A DNA stretch of 64,000 nt from Heterobilharzia americana. Lineage: Eukaryota; Platyhelminthes; Trematoda; Strigeidida; Schistosomatidae. The stretch is from the NCBI GenBank assembly GCA_944470555.2, contig OX104128.1:40159920-40223919 (forward strand), given 5' to 3'. Below the pieces are notes generated by a model. The model did no database searches, was not told where the DNA came from, and worked only from the letters and a program-made list of their open reading frames with translations. Below are positions 1-12,300 of this stretch, in pieces. A program made the position numbers and the translations under genes. The number at the start of each line of letters is the position of its first letter. Position 1 is the stretch's first letter.

Positions 1-339
1 GTGTAAATAAAATATGACTAACCTGAAGCTAGTAAATAGTTAACTCTTTGTCAGCTCCATATCGACTATCAGTTTGTTTCAACCTTGAGTTTAATTAGTC
101 TAGTTTTGAAGAATCTTAACCTATAACCCTTAAAGCTTTTTGATAACTCTGGGGATAACATCTTTTATGCCTATCCAGTGCATAATTTCGCTGTTTGTGT
201 CACAATATATGCATCAATTTGTCTATACCTGTCATCATATCAACTGAAAATGATTAAGCCATTACCATCCTATTATTTAGAGTGCGAATGTATGGCATGT
301 GTGTTGCCTTCAAAATGTTGTAGAACCGGCTAGTATTCA
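1..339. other. No recognised feature
   Basis: AT-rich sequence without an open frame, splice-bounded exon or repeat that I can place. Confidence 0.4.
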
Positions 340-560
340 TGATCAGCTGTGACGTCAGTTAGATGTAGACAATCAGCAGGAAACCCTACTCCATCAAGGC
401 TTCATGCCTTTCGGCTCTCGTCAGCGAGGTATATCTAAAACGTCTACGGAACTGATATCTTGCCTAAGATTCAGACCCGCGAAACCGAGTGCTGCAGTCA
501 GAGACGTTACCACGGATGATGGAGAATGTTTGTAGCTCAGGAGGATAATCATGATGGCGT
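340..560 (-). repeat. tRNA-like SINE remnant (family 4)
   Basis: The block around 435-520, with 'gaactgatatc...cgcgaaaccgagtgctgcagtcag', resembles 36400-36495 and, inverted, 27490-27600. The better copies carry a pol III A-box-like stretch (tagctcagtggtaacgc) on the opposite strand. This copy has lost most of the A box. No coding potential. Confidence 0.5.
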
Positions 561-945
561 TGGGTTCTCTGAGTTGTGTGATTTAATAGTGAAGCTCTCA
601 TTGTCATCCCCGACAACATCATCAACACAAACTTGAGAAGGAAGTTAGCTATAAGCTTCTCTCGGCAATTTATTTGGTAGCTTATCCTGATGACGTTGTG
701 TGTGATTATTTGTCTTTGTCAACGCCTTGTCATTGTTTCCATGTTTATTTTGATTGATTAGTAGATAAGACCAAAGCATTCAAAATCATCTATCGCATTC
801 CACAAAATCTCCCGATAAGAATTCGTACTGGCACATTTTATGCAGCTAAGGCAGTGGGAATAAAAGAAAACAACCCTAATCTCTGTGTGCAAAAAAGTTT
901 GGTCAACTGTTATCCCCAAAGAGACCAGAGAAAACACAAGATGGT

Positions 946-1070
946 AGTCATCACTGACCGATATCAGTGAGCGAAGTATTGCAAATCTGGGAGCACTGGA
1001 CACGTGTTTCATCCTACTATGGGACTCTTCAACAATACTCACCCATGACCCCACTATAAGTAACATTATC
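946..1070 (-). repeat. Ribozyme SINE arm (family 2) with near-complete hammerhead core
   Basis: On the - strand this reads helix I, UUGAAGAG, a helix II hairpin GUCC...GGAU, GAAAC, then GUC followed by CAGUGC. The core differs from the hammerhead consensus CUGANGA only at the first C (to U), with a G-U closing pair in helix II. It is homologous to 48.6, 54.4, 61.8 and 62.2 kb. The flanking 'gatatcagt' motif is the family's terminal sequence. Confidence 0.65.
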
Positions 1071-1269
1071 AGTGATGTATGAAGCAGATGAGTTCAAGGT
1101 CGCTGGTCTCCTTTAGTTTAACCAATGCATCCAGTCATTGTGGCATATATGACATAATTCTTCTTATGAAGTGGTCATGTAAATTTGAACGAAACAGTAG
1201 AATTCCGGCAGTTTACTACACTTTTTAAAATAACTGGTCAAGATGATTAAATATGCTTTGATACGTCTA

Positions 1270-1568
1270 CTTAGTGGCTAGCAGCGGAATCCAATAAGTG
1301 CATTTCGTTCCACTTGAGAGTTGTCAACTAGATTTACTCACATCCCAGTTAGTAATGTTGTTCCCACTGGGGTGTAAGTACATCCACCTGACGAGTCCCA
1401 AATAGGATGAAACGCACTAATTGGATTCGGCTGCTAGCTACCGAGTAGACTACAACATAATTAATATCTGGTCAATATCGGGACATCCGCGTTGAAGCCC
1501 ATCTGCCAATAAGGGTCGAGCAAGTCAACACAATATACCAACGGGAAATTACAAGTATCAATAAACAA
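1270..1568. repeat. Inverted pair of SM-alpha-like hammerhead ends (family 1) plus leader block
   Basis: 1270-1345 reads as a hammerhead end on the - strand with a mutated core (UUGACAAC). 1370-1440 reads as one on the + strand: CUGACGAG, GUCC-loop-GGAU, GAAAC, but the GUC cleavage triplet is lost. Outer ends mirror each other (gctagcagcggaatccaat against attggattcggctgctagc). From about 1460 follows the family's leader block ending in accaacgggaaattacaag and tcaataaacaac, also seen at 13.6 and 13.9 kb. Confidence 0.65.
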
Positions 1569-2767
1569 CATGCATCGGTACGATTTAAAGCGAAACCTGA
1601 TTTATTCTTTGTCATCAAGAATAAGAGTTTGGAGGAATGATACCATCGACGATGAGTTGAACAAACACAAAAAATATCAGAGAATTTCTAAACGCTTGGT
1701 ATTTCGGTCAATCAGCAATTAACAGACGTATGGACACAGACCCGATCTATCAGCCAATGAGGAAAATGATAAACGGCAGAAAAATCAGAGGTCAGGCAGA
1801 GGAATAGCCCGCGGGAAAATCTGTACAGTCATGACGCAACAATAAAAGGAAACAACCAATCACCAACCAGTTCGTCAGGGCAAGCTACTAAGCGACTCAC
1901 GGTGAGATACTGATGACTCACTTCATACTGAAGTTAGTGCTAATGATATTGTCAAAAAAGACGATGAAAGCTCCACGAACAAACAAAGCTTAGAGAACGC
2001 AATACAACCAACTTCTTGTTTTCTAGTGCTGTTTGAATTCTTTCAATCATTTTGGATTTTGACCGTAGAACTGGGAGAATCACCATCACAGTGTACTTCG
2101 ATGGAAGCTAGTTAGTTGGAGCCAGTAGGCCAGAGACCCTGGATTGATAGAGTTCGGTCAGCATTCAGGACTAAGCAAATCGAAATTGGCCACTGTGTAG
2201 TGACCAACCAATGTGCACTGTACAGTCCAACAGGAGGTGATTCATAGCCTGAATAGCTCAGTGATAACATCACTAGCTGCAGATGTCGGTGGTGTGGTTT
2301 CGAATCTTTGTAGTTATATCATTTTCCTTGAGATTATAGGTATCCCTTGCACAACAAATGCCAACATGTGCGGCTTTCTACCGACTGCCTTTAAGTATCT
2401 ATTACCAATTAGTAACATAAGCAGTTTTTTGTTGCACATAGTGGCTAACAGCAGCACCTACTAACTAAATTAGCATGAACTAAACGTTGGTTGACCATTT
2501 CTTCTGTTTGATGCTAAGTGCATTAATGGCATATTTTATGTTATTCAGCTATGAGAGGCGGAATGTTGATACCACATACAGTTAAGTATGAACTTCAAGC
2601 AATTTGTGAATATTTCAAAAATTTTTGTCCCAAATAAAACTAGATTTTCTAGAATCATGAAATTTTTGTAAAATAATGCAGAGGGAACGATATTAATTTT
2701 AAATACCCTTCGTTCTAACATACTGAAACGTACGGATTTCTATTAACATTAAAATATTAAAAAATAC
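1569..2767. other. No recognised feature
   Basis: An 83-codon + strand ORF at 2213-2464 has mixed hydrophobic composition and no motif; I treat it as chance. Confidence 0.35.
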
Positions 2768-3046
2768 AGGATGATGATTGAAGGTGAAATGAAAATTCTA
2801 ATCGCAGCGGAATTCGAACTAGTGACCAATGAGTTTATGGCCCGGTGCTCTAAAAATTGAGCTACAATGTCCATCTGCTGACCAGATTTTTATTTCACTT
2901 TAACCACCAAAGGTTTTATTCGGTTACCATGTGAATTCATGGTGCGTTACTACTGCTTGATTACACTCTCCCTGGCTGGTTCGAATCTGGCCACGGTTCA
3001 AATTTTCATTTCACCTTCAGTCAACATTCAGTATCAATACTAGTCT
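2768..3046. repeat. tRNA-derived SINE with inverted termini (family 3)
   Basis: The left terminus (gatgattgaaggtgaaatga) is inverted at the right end (tcatttcaccttcagtc). Inside are a - strand tRNA-like unit with A box tagctcaatttttagagca and B box agttcgaattcc, and a second B-box-like gctggttcgaatct on the + strand near 2970. It is non-coding, with related copies at 24.9, 44.0 and 56.7 kb. Confidence 0.65.
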
Positions 3047-3299
3047 GCCGAACAAGGCTATCTCAAATAGTCAAAATGATAATAAAATGTACAGTCAGCT
3101 GATTCATCAAATATTTAGTGAAAATATATCATCGGTTGGGTGGCTTTTCTGTACAGGCTGAATAATTAAGTCATTGGTTCTTGCTTGTCAACTAGTATGT
3201 AGGATAGTCAAAGTGTGTGCATTTATGTATGCTGCAGAATGTGTTGTTTCTTTTACTTTTATTTACAAACCCTCAGTTATTGTCATTGTAATTTGTTTG

Positions 3300-3612
3300 G
3301 TTGTGGCTAGCGGAAGAATCCAGTACGCGCATTCCGTCGCATTTGTGACTCCTCAGCTGAATGTGCCTGCACCCCAGTGAGTGAGATTGTTTCATTGTAT
3401 CCATTGCTTCAAATACCAAGGCGTCATCCAATATGCTACAGAGTCATGATAACCACTTCTCGTACAACGGATATTAGTTATTACTATTTGTTGATATACT
3501 TGTAGTTCTCCGTTGTTTTACTAGGTCAAATTATTCCACCTCAATTCGTATATGGGCTCCTATGCGGATGCCTCGATATTCCCTGAAAGGAGAATCACAA
3601 GTATATCAATAA
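3300..3612 (-). repeat. SM-alpha-like SINE (family 1), degenerate hammerhead
   Basis: On the - strand the order is leader block (3489-3582), tRNA-like body, then 'cactcactggggtgcaggcacattcagctgaggag', helix II GUC...GAC and a damaged GGAAU in place of GAAAC. The order matches the copy at 13.4-13.7 kb. At 3590-3612 another leader-like 'cacaagtatatcaataaat' stands in inverted orientation. Confidence 0.6.
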
Positions 3613-3884
3613 ATAGTAACTTCCTTTGTTATTGTAGCTTCAATTAAAAAAGGTAATCATTAGTAGTTTTGTCGGATTCACGTTTGCCAATATAGATGAC
3701 AAGTATGTTCCTTCTTTTCAGTTCGTAGCATTTGATGTTATTAAAATATGCAGGGCATCGGAAGTTGATCTTTCTTTATATGAATGAAAACCTTTCCCCA
3801 ATGTGTCTACATTCTTAAAGTCAATCATATGTCCACTTTCTATTGCTAGTCGCTTTTCTAAATTTTTTAATTCATCTGGATTCC

Positions 3885-4450
3885 TGGGTGGATAATAATA
3901 ATAATAACAATGATACTAATAGTAACAATGATAATAATAATCGCTTCATTCCAAAAAACATTTGTGATACAGTACGAAATTTTTAGCATGGAATTTCTCA
4001 ACAAATTCACTTTCCGTACAATATCTTTAAAAGAAATATGTACTGTCTGCATAGCGTTAATAATATTAGTGTGAAACGGACAGCTAGTGTGTCACATTAG
4101 CATCTGTTCTCGATTCAGAAATCAACACAAAATATAGTGTAATTTTGATGCCCCCAGATCAGTCAACCAGCATAGAAATTCATAATCCCATATACGTATC
4201 CTAGGAATAGTAATGTGGTGTATTTTTGGGCATTCACAAATCCATTTCTAACTAGTGTGGTGTTTTTCATTTGTTTTGTTCTTAGCTTAAGAAACGAAAG
4301 TTTGAAAACATTTTAAAAACGTGCAAGAGTACATAATGCGTTCAGAATGCATATGAAATAGTAAAACAAGCTAAAAAGGAAGAATTTGATAGAATATAAT
4401 AGGTGGTATTCCAAGATTTAAGCAGGTCATCAAGCTTTCCTACATAACTT
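3885..4450 (+). mobile_element. Penelope-like element remnant, RT-to-GIY linker region
   Basis: The sequence matches 59.68-60.18 kb in order: an AAT-rich run, 'tttcattccaaaaaacat' like 'tttattccaaacaatat', 'atggaatttctcaacaaatt', then 'gtttgaaaacattttaaaaacgtgcaagagta' and 'ggaagaatttgatagaatat'. Reading frames are destroyed. The 61-codon - strand ORF over it is antisense noise. Confidence 0.55.
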
Positions 4451-6577
4451 GTGTCCATCCACCCTAACGTTTAAGGGTTTACAACTTACCCAAACATAAT
4501 TAGCTTCACATTTCTAACATTTAATTTTGTAGACACAGCTGTTTCATGTCATCTTAGGAATTGTATCTTTGACTAAGATCTTTTCTAATGAATTTAAAGG
4601 TTTAAAACAGACTTTAGTGCCATGCGAAGCACATAATTTTTCAATCTATTCCTACTGAAACATACTTGTGATGGTAGCGTTAGTTAGTTAATTTCAACCT
4701 CAGTTTACAGATCATTACATTTTACGATAATTCATATGATTAATTTATACAAACAACTTTGAAGTTCATTGAAACGGTAAGCACCAGGTTTATAATTGTT
4801 TCAAGTTCTTTTTTGATTGCCTGTGTCTGATTGCAATTACATTAGGTTTCAAAGTAAATCATACCATGATATTGGGCTATTTATCGTCCTGTATTGGGCG
4901 TGTTTCTGACACCGTGAAGTATCTCACTAACTTATGTCTAATCTGAAAAACACCAATCTGAATCAGATGTCTATTAAACCAATATCAGTACTCCATATCC
5001 CAATCTGTTTTATATTTTGAAAATATTCGGTTTTCATGAAAAATGTAATTAAGTTATTTTACTTACAGAGAAGAGGTTCTTTCCCATCTTAAAAATATCA
5101 TTCATATCTTAACGTGACAGGCAATAGAGTTTTTATCTATATTTTCTTTCTGGAACTGCAGAAGAACTTCTGAATCAAGGTTATGCGTGAAAAAGCTGGC
5201 AGATTCTCCTTGTCCACATCACTAAAACATAGGAAATCCTTTCCACTATTCATTGTCCATAAATTAGATCAAGGTCATGTAAACTAATATTCTGCCTACC
5301 TTACTTTTAGATTTGTTTAAATGTAGTGTTGAAATGAATATTGAACAACTGAAAATGGTCAATTCGTTAACGCATATTTATATATTTTTACATACCATCA
5401 TTTAATTAATTTTTCTGTTCATTGCATGTCTAAATTTAGATGCATAACTAAATAACTGAATATTATAAAATACTTTTTATAATTTCCAAATTTAGGGTTA
5501 CTGATTTAGTTATTCCACATAGAAAATAGGTACTAAAACATTGGTTCATTGATGATATTTCCTATGATAAATCTAAAAATCAACTTACTAGCTGGTCAAT
5601 GGATTCCCTCAAAGTTTCAACGGGACTTCGTGAAGTGTGAGATCAACTAGGTGGATAGTGGGTATGAAAGGTATTCTGAAGCTGATTCTAATCAATATTC
5701 ACTAAAGCAATGAAAATATGTGAAAATTAGTAAGTATAGCTTACTGCTAGTTATAAAGTACAGCTATGAGGCTTTTAGTATTATTTTTCCAGTGATTACC
5801 CTACAGTTATGAGCATCGTCAGTGTATTTGTATGAACTTGAGTCCAGTTGGCTATCTATCATTTTAAAGAGACCCAATTACGTTGGTTACACCACCGTGT
5901 AGATCCATTACTGGCTTTTAGTAAAAGTTATCTTATCAAAGAAAATAACAGGCGATTATTTGCTCACCTCAAAATGCGCTCATTAGCATTAACGTACAAT
6001 TAGGTAGAATCACGTAGAATTATTTTGAACGATACACTTCACGTGTACAAAGTGCGAGTTGAGTAGTTTGAGTAGTCTGTGGTTATATAGCAAAATATTG
6101 ATCATAACATGCACAAACTGGCAAGTATATTCAATGAAAGCTCATAACTTGTCAACATTTGTAAGCCTCAGGAATGAACTTTCTTCAGAACGAATTATTA
6201 CAATAATTTACTGCGATTCCATTGAAACGTGATTATAGTTATGATTAATTAGTGTATGTAAAGTTATAAATTTGCAACAATATTCATGAAATATGCAAAA
6301 CTAGACTCAAGGTCGTTTCGATAAAGTGACAAGTGAGATTACTGATCAGTTTTCGATTCGGAGTGAGAATAGGAATAACTTACTTTAAGCACTTGGTGTC
6401 ACTGAACTCAATACTCAGTATTTCATAATTATAGACTATTGGTGAGAATATTTACTTGATTAAGGACTCTTGTATTTTGCTACTCATCACTAGATCTGTC
6501 TGCAATTTCGAAATAACTAACTCCGAGATTTTAACTCTCAGCAATTATAGAGGTTTGGTTTAGATTTTTGTAGGACT
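4451..6577. other. No recognised feature
   Basis: AT-rich, no long open frame. No coiled-coil exon of CEP135 was found here, although upstream exons must exist. Confidence 0.35.
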
Positions 6578-6735
6578 CGACACCAGTTAGAGAACTACTA
6601 AAAACCTGAGAGAACTGGACAGTTTATTCATACTAGTATGGTATTCACCTTCAATGTATACTCATAACCTCACCAGAGACCGAAATCAGGACCTTCAGGC
6701 TATCTGTAAAGCATGTTACTATTCAGCAAGTGAGA
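6578..6735. repeat. Family 2 SINE remnant
   Basis: The stretch 'accagttagagaactac...gagaactggacag' followed by 'catactagtatgg' and 'aggaccttcaggct' parallels the family 2 arm and body at 61.8 and 62.2 kb. The hammerhead core is too decayed to read. Confidence 0.5.
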
Positions 6736-7761
6736 TGTAAAGCAGAATTTTGAGGATGAAAACCGCTGGATTCCGATCCCAGGTTCTCAATTGTCCCCAG
6801 CTTATGTCGCCCCTTGATGAGTACCAACCTAGACGTAGAGAAGTTAACGCTAAACTAGTGAAATGGTTACGGTATTAAGTACGATAATCAATCATTATGG
6901 ATAAAGCAAAGTGAGTTTCTTTATTCTTTAATAGAGATGTGACTTGATGCATCGAACTATATAACTTTAACGACTTTCACGTTCAAGATAGAGTTTACTG
7001 ATATTAGCCTAAGCAACTAAACTCTGTAATCAGCTGTCACATATCAGGTGTGGGTTATTAGTCCTAACCAATAATGAAATTCTCTAGATGAAGCCTGGAT
7101 TATAGTCATTTTAGTAAGTGGCTCAACATTATGACATGCTGTATTGAATGTCAGATAAAAGGGAATATATATTCGATAGGTTGTTGTACTTTCACTAAGA
7201 AGACGACAACAAGGCATTCGAAGACATTTAATAAAACAAAATTAAATTTTTAACCGTAGTATTTTTGTGAAACATATTTTCTTTTTAAGTAATCAAGTCG
7301 TTTACTTTAACATATTCTTGAAATGTAGTTCAACCGATAGCCTACAGATTATCAACTGAGTGGTCTATCATCTAACTAACTGGTAGAATGAATTCCTCAT
7401 CGGTTCAACTATGGATTATTTTTTAAGATTGTTGTGTGAATGATAGACCCCGACCTGATTAAGTTGCATCAGATTGATGGTGGTTTAGTGTTCTCTTATA
7501 TATAATAATTTTCGTGGACATTTTATCGTGTCATTAGGTTTGATGACATCTTCAGTGCTTACTTCATAAATATCAAAGCTCGGAAAACATCAAACAACCA
7601 TCATCATCATCATGAGATACAAATCTTTTCCATGAAATGTCTCATATTATCGGTCCAGATGTTTCTTCCACCCTTTTATAGATAAACATGATTAAGTGAC
7701 CAGTAACAAATAGTTTGACTGAAATTGTAGTAAGAGGCGTAAATTCAATGGGGAATCTACG
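6736..7761. other. No recognised feature
   Basis: AT-rich DNA before the (ACT)n tract. Nothing placed. Confidence 0.35.

Positions 7762-7834
<73 letters not shown>
7762..7834. repeat. (ACT)n trinucleotide microsatellite
   Basis: About 24 uninterrupted ACT units. It can be read as poly-Ser on the other strand, but without surrounding coding signal. Confidence 0.95.
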
Positions 7835-7982
7835 ACGTAATGATAACAATGATGACAACCAACCACTGACTTTCGGTCTTGTTTCTGAATACCCATTCAT
7901 TCTAAAGAACCAAAAGTTATTTGACACTTAAGTGGGAGGAAAAATAGTTGGTTTCTTTACTTTATTACCAGCTGGTGCAGAT

Positions 7983-8605
7983 CTATTATTATTATTATTA
8001 GTCCCTTGGGTTCCTAGTGGAACATAGGCTTCAGTAGCACGTCTCCATTTCATCCTGTTCTCTGAGATCTTTTGAACCTGGTCCCACGACAGCCCAGAAG
8101 CTCTCATTTCCTGCTCGCACGACCTCCTCCATGTCACCCTCACCTCGGACGTCCAACTCGTCGCTTCCCATGGGGATTCCACTCGAGGGCCTGACGCGTG
8201 ATGTCCTCAGTCGGCCTTCTCAGTGCATGGCCAATCCATCTCCACTTCTTCCTGCATATTTGTTGCGTGATAGGTTCTTGGTTGGTTCGTTCTCAGAGTT
8301 CCTTGTTGCTTATTTTTTCTGGCCTTCTGATCTTCAGCAGCGAGCGTAAGCAGTTGTTGATGAATGTCTGTAGTTTATTGGAAATCCCTTTCGTGACGCG
8401 CCAAGTCTCTGAGCCATACAAGAGCACTGACTTGACGTTGGTGTTGAAAATCCGTATCTTGTTCCGCATGCTGAGTGCAGAAGATCTCCACACTGGTTTC
8501 AGGCTAATGAACGCCTGTCTTGCTTTTCCGATTCTGACTTTGACGTCCTCGTCCGTCCCGCCTGTAGTTGAAACAGTGCATCCTAGATAAGTGAAGGAGG
8601 TTACG
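7983..8605 (-). mobile_element. RTE/SR2-like LINE 3' end, copy A
   Basis: On the - strand the end of the LINE protein is visible: R-I-F-N-T-N-V-K-S-V-L-L-Y-G-S-E-T-W, then further down V-T-W-R-R-S-C-E-Q-E-M-R-A-S-G-L-S-W and R-M-K-W-R-R, a typical RTE-clade C terminus. A short (AAT)n tail, seen as attatt at 7983-8000, closes the element. It is 5'-truncated at about 8605. Unlike copies B-D it keeps the Glu codon in Y-G-S-E-T-W and lacks their GCCA insertion, so it belongs to another subfamily. Confidence 0.8.
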
Positions 8606-8892
8606 GTGCAGATCTATGCCTGAGCATTATTGTTGGTCTTACTGTTATAAGGCATTACTGAAAATTCATTGAGTAGTCAAATCTAGTGATTGACAGATTC
8701 TTTTAACCTAGTTGTTTGTTTGTTGGTAGCAATTATTTCACATCTGTTCTCCAGTTGGGTAGTTTTATTAATTGTCTACTATCCTAATATATCTTTAGCC
8801 TAATTTGGGGTTATAATTACAAAATCACGTCACAGTATAATTCGTTTAAAGGAGAGATAAACAGTTTGTTTTTGCTTATAATTTATTTACTT

Positions 8893-9065
8893 GGTGATGG
8901 CCAGTGGTGAGATCCAGAATATAAGTTTCACTACACGTTGGACTCATCAGCTGGGTATAACTTCATCCTTTTGGGTGACAGTGTTTCTTTAAAAGTCGAA
9001 TTCAGCACCTCGCTTCAAACTTTGCAGTCTTATTCACTAGGCTACTGATGGACCAGAGCCAATTC
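8893..9065 (-). repeat. SM-alpha-like SINE with hammerhead core (family 1)
   Basis: On the - strand: tRNA-like body with A-box-like 'gtagcctagtgaataag', then 'acccagctgatgag', a poorly paired helix II, GAAAC and 'tctggatctc'. Both core boxes CUGAUGA and GAAA are intact and helix I (CCAG/CUGG) can form, but helix II is broken, so activity is unlikely. Confidence 0.65.
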
Positions 9066-9251
9066 TTTTCCATCAGATATAAATTCCTCTGCATTGATCA
9101 ATACTTAAAGTTTTCTGTTAATTATTATGCTAGACTGCATTGATCAGCCACTATTTTTCAATGGGCTCATAGAATGGTTGTCTTGATATTTCAGATAATA
9201 TGATGGTGCCCGTTAATCTCTACAGATTCGTTAATTTTCTTATTTATATAG

Positions 9252-9314
9252 ATTCAGCGTAATGTTCATACGCTTACCCAAGAGCGCGATCAAATTAACA
9301 AGCTGTACAACGAT
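9252..9314 (+). CDS. CEP135: CEP135 exon 1 of those seen (21 aa)
   Basis: The exon follows a tatatAG acceptor and ends at gtgagt, 63 bp in phase 0. It reads I-Q-R-N-V-H-T-L-T-Q-E-R-D and ends K-L-Y-N-D. This matches the CEP135 motif of a coiled coil running into L-T-x-E-R-D and then L-Y. It is too short to show as an open frame alone; its support is homology plus exact splice phase with the next exon. It is not the first exon of the gene because it starts in phase 0 behind an acceptor with no initiation context. Confidence 0.8.
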
Positions 9315-12300
9315 GTGAGTTTCGATAATTTTGTCCAATGGATTATCAGTAACAGAAGTTCTTGTTGTTATTTTTTGCCGTGGCAAGAATTAAACAGTTT
9401 ACACAGAGGGGCAGGTGTAAATATGTAACGGAAACTGACACATCTCATTATCAACTTTTGTTGTTATGTGTCAACTTTTCTAACTTTTATAAGGGATAAG
9501 AGATAAACTTAAGGCTGTAAGTAAAAAAAGCCTTCTCGACTGATTTCATATTTATACTTATGATATAACAGAATACCAAATTTAAATAAAGCGAGAACAA
9601 CAGCTTTGACAGGATGACATGGTTCCATTTTATTTCGCAGTTTCTCATCAGCTGCTTCCAACCCAAACCAGTTTTAATATCAGTTGACATAAATGACTGC
9701 ATATACTTGAATCAACTTGACAGAAGAATGTCCGCTTGAAATAAAGATAACATCGGTATGACTTAATTGAAAACACAAGAACTTATTGAATGAACATCAA
9801 GAACTAATGATAATTTTGCCAATATTATAGCAGGATTAGAGGAAAATGCTGAAACGGAAGTTTGACAAGAAGGGGAAACAAATTTTTCAAATAAAAATCA
9901 GCTTTCGAATTTATCGGTCATTAGCACATAAGTTTGTGAGCTTCAAAACCTTAGTTCACGTGGTTATGTGGTTAGGACGACATGGGACTTTAAAGTTGAC
10001 TCTAAAAGCCATTAAATTGGCAAATAAAGTTTCCAAACCGGCTAAAATGTGGTTTTCTCTCAAAACAAATAAACCTAATTGGTTATTTCAGTGATTGTTA
10101 GCATAACCTTCACAGTCTTTTCGGTGTGATCTTGTTAAGTCGCTTTCTTCACTGTACAAATCAGGAGGAATAAGTCAATTTACATGGAAATTACCTATTT
10201 AAATCATGTGATTCACTAAGTGAATACCATTTTTACAGTTACAGACCAATCATTGTTTTGATATTGTCGTTGCTCAGTGACAAACAAACGTTCCAAGGGA
10301 AGATAATCTTTGTTGGTAAACACTTTGAGTATCTCAATGTATTCAGTATCGGTATTTATGCGGCAATCTGTTAGGACACTTCATAAAATCTTTTGTCCCT
10401 AAACTGGCTACCGAAATAGTTTGTAGATATATCCCTTCTCATAGACTTAATAAGAGGATAAAACAAGCGATCAAAACACCATCTGATCTAGAATAGTTAT
10501 CTGACTGATATTAACCTAATGACCCTAATTAAATTGATTCCTAACAGACTAATTAGACAGATATATAAGCGCAGAAGTTCTCAATTAGCATATCGATTCA
10601 AGTCATACGTAGAAACCAAATAAAAAGGGGGAATACAAATACAAAAACAAATAAGAGGATCTGGATAAATTCGGAAAGTAAGTAAGAAATAATATGACAT
10701 TCACTATTTCTAAAACGAATCATAAGAAATGAGTGTGTGAAGCTATAATCTTTTCCGGGCCATTTCATTCAGAGTCGCCAGCGATTGATTACTAGTATCC
10801 TAAGAACACTCACCAGGTAGCTTAGACATATACTAATAGTCGTTAACTTTGCGCCTGGATGTCAAATCTTGGTTTTGTTACCTTTACGTAACTTTCTTTG
10901 AATCTTATTCTACTCGAGCTAGTATCACAGGTAGAATACGCAGTGAATCAGTATGCGTGATGTATGCGTTCGAAGGGATTGACTCACCCTATTGGTCAAC
11001 TTACATTCCTTGCTCAAAACTCTACACTTAGTCTTATTCCACCACAAGCAAACAAGTCTACAAGGATACTAATGATAGTGGAACCTAGAATTACCGGATT
11101 TTGTATGTCTCGCTACGCAAACGCAAACGAAAAATAGTCATATAAAAGAGATTCATTAGGATATACATTCATCATAACTTATGAATATTCACATATTTTA
11201 TAAATAGTAGCAGTTATTAATAATGATTTTCTAAAATAACTCCAGTCACGATGTGAAATACACCGATTACATCAAGATCTGTATGCAATGCATGAAACTG
11301 GTGATCGAAACACTCAAACTACCCAAACTGTCCTACGTCGAGTTGAAGCGGAACGTGATCGAGCTTTAGTAGACTTATCAAGAGTAACTGCTGAACGGGA
11401 CAGTTTAATTACCAAGTATAAAGTAAGTTTCAGATTGAAATGTCGTATGAAATTTTGCTTCATAGGAGTGATAATTACAGTTACATGCCCCATTACATTG
11501 AGCAGAATTGATTTATGATTACTGATTGTTTGGCTGTATTATTCTGCACAGTGTTTTTTTTAATCGTCAATGCATACATTTGAACACCTCAGCATTCAAG
11601 CACGTGTATTTACTTATACTGTTGTACGCACATTCACGTATATAAATGCATGCACTTACTACAGCACCTTGATTTACGTGTTATTCTCAAGTCTGTTTAT
11701 CTGGTGTTCATTACTTGATTCTTTGTTGAACCTGGAGTGATCAAATATGGTGCTGAAAATCGTTTACAAAACATCCAATATACATTTTTATGCTATTAAA
11801 TGTGTTCAAGGTTTGAAAAACTTACAGCTTTTGTTTTGTTTAAACTAATACCAGAAGATAAATTTTTAAAAAATAAATGGAATGTATATTTAAATTTGAC
11901 CGAATACATTTTGTAACAAGGAAATTGGTTGAACATGATGAAATCTACATAAGGTCATAGTTGTTTGGGCGTTTTCCTGTCGAACAAATTTGATATTTCT
12001 TTTCAGAATTCTACAGAAACTGCACATTCGGATAAATTACGCTTAACTAATCAATTGGATCATTTAGAAAATAGTTTAAATCAAGTAGCTGAAGAACGTG
12101 ATGAAGTACTTCGTCGTGTGTCCATGCTACGACTACGTATTGATGAGTTGCAACAACGTCAGCAACAACTGGAAGAGAGTTTAGCTGAACGACAGGAATT
12201 ACTTAAAGTGAGTTTGAGGTTGAATTTCCCTTCAGTTGGTTTCATTACGACCTGAAGTTTAGGAACAGAGTTTTTAAATTGTATTTTACTATCGATTATA

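Noticed and set aside
7642..7896. Poly-serine protein ORF
   Set aside because: It is created by the (ACT)n microsatellite and has no other coding signal.
9846..10094. Small Lys-rich gene in intron 1
   Set aside because: No motif, no splice or promoter logic, composition explained by AAA-rich DNA.
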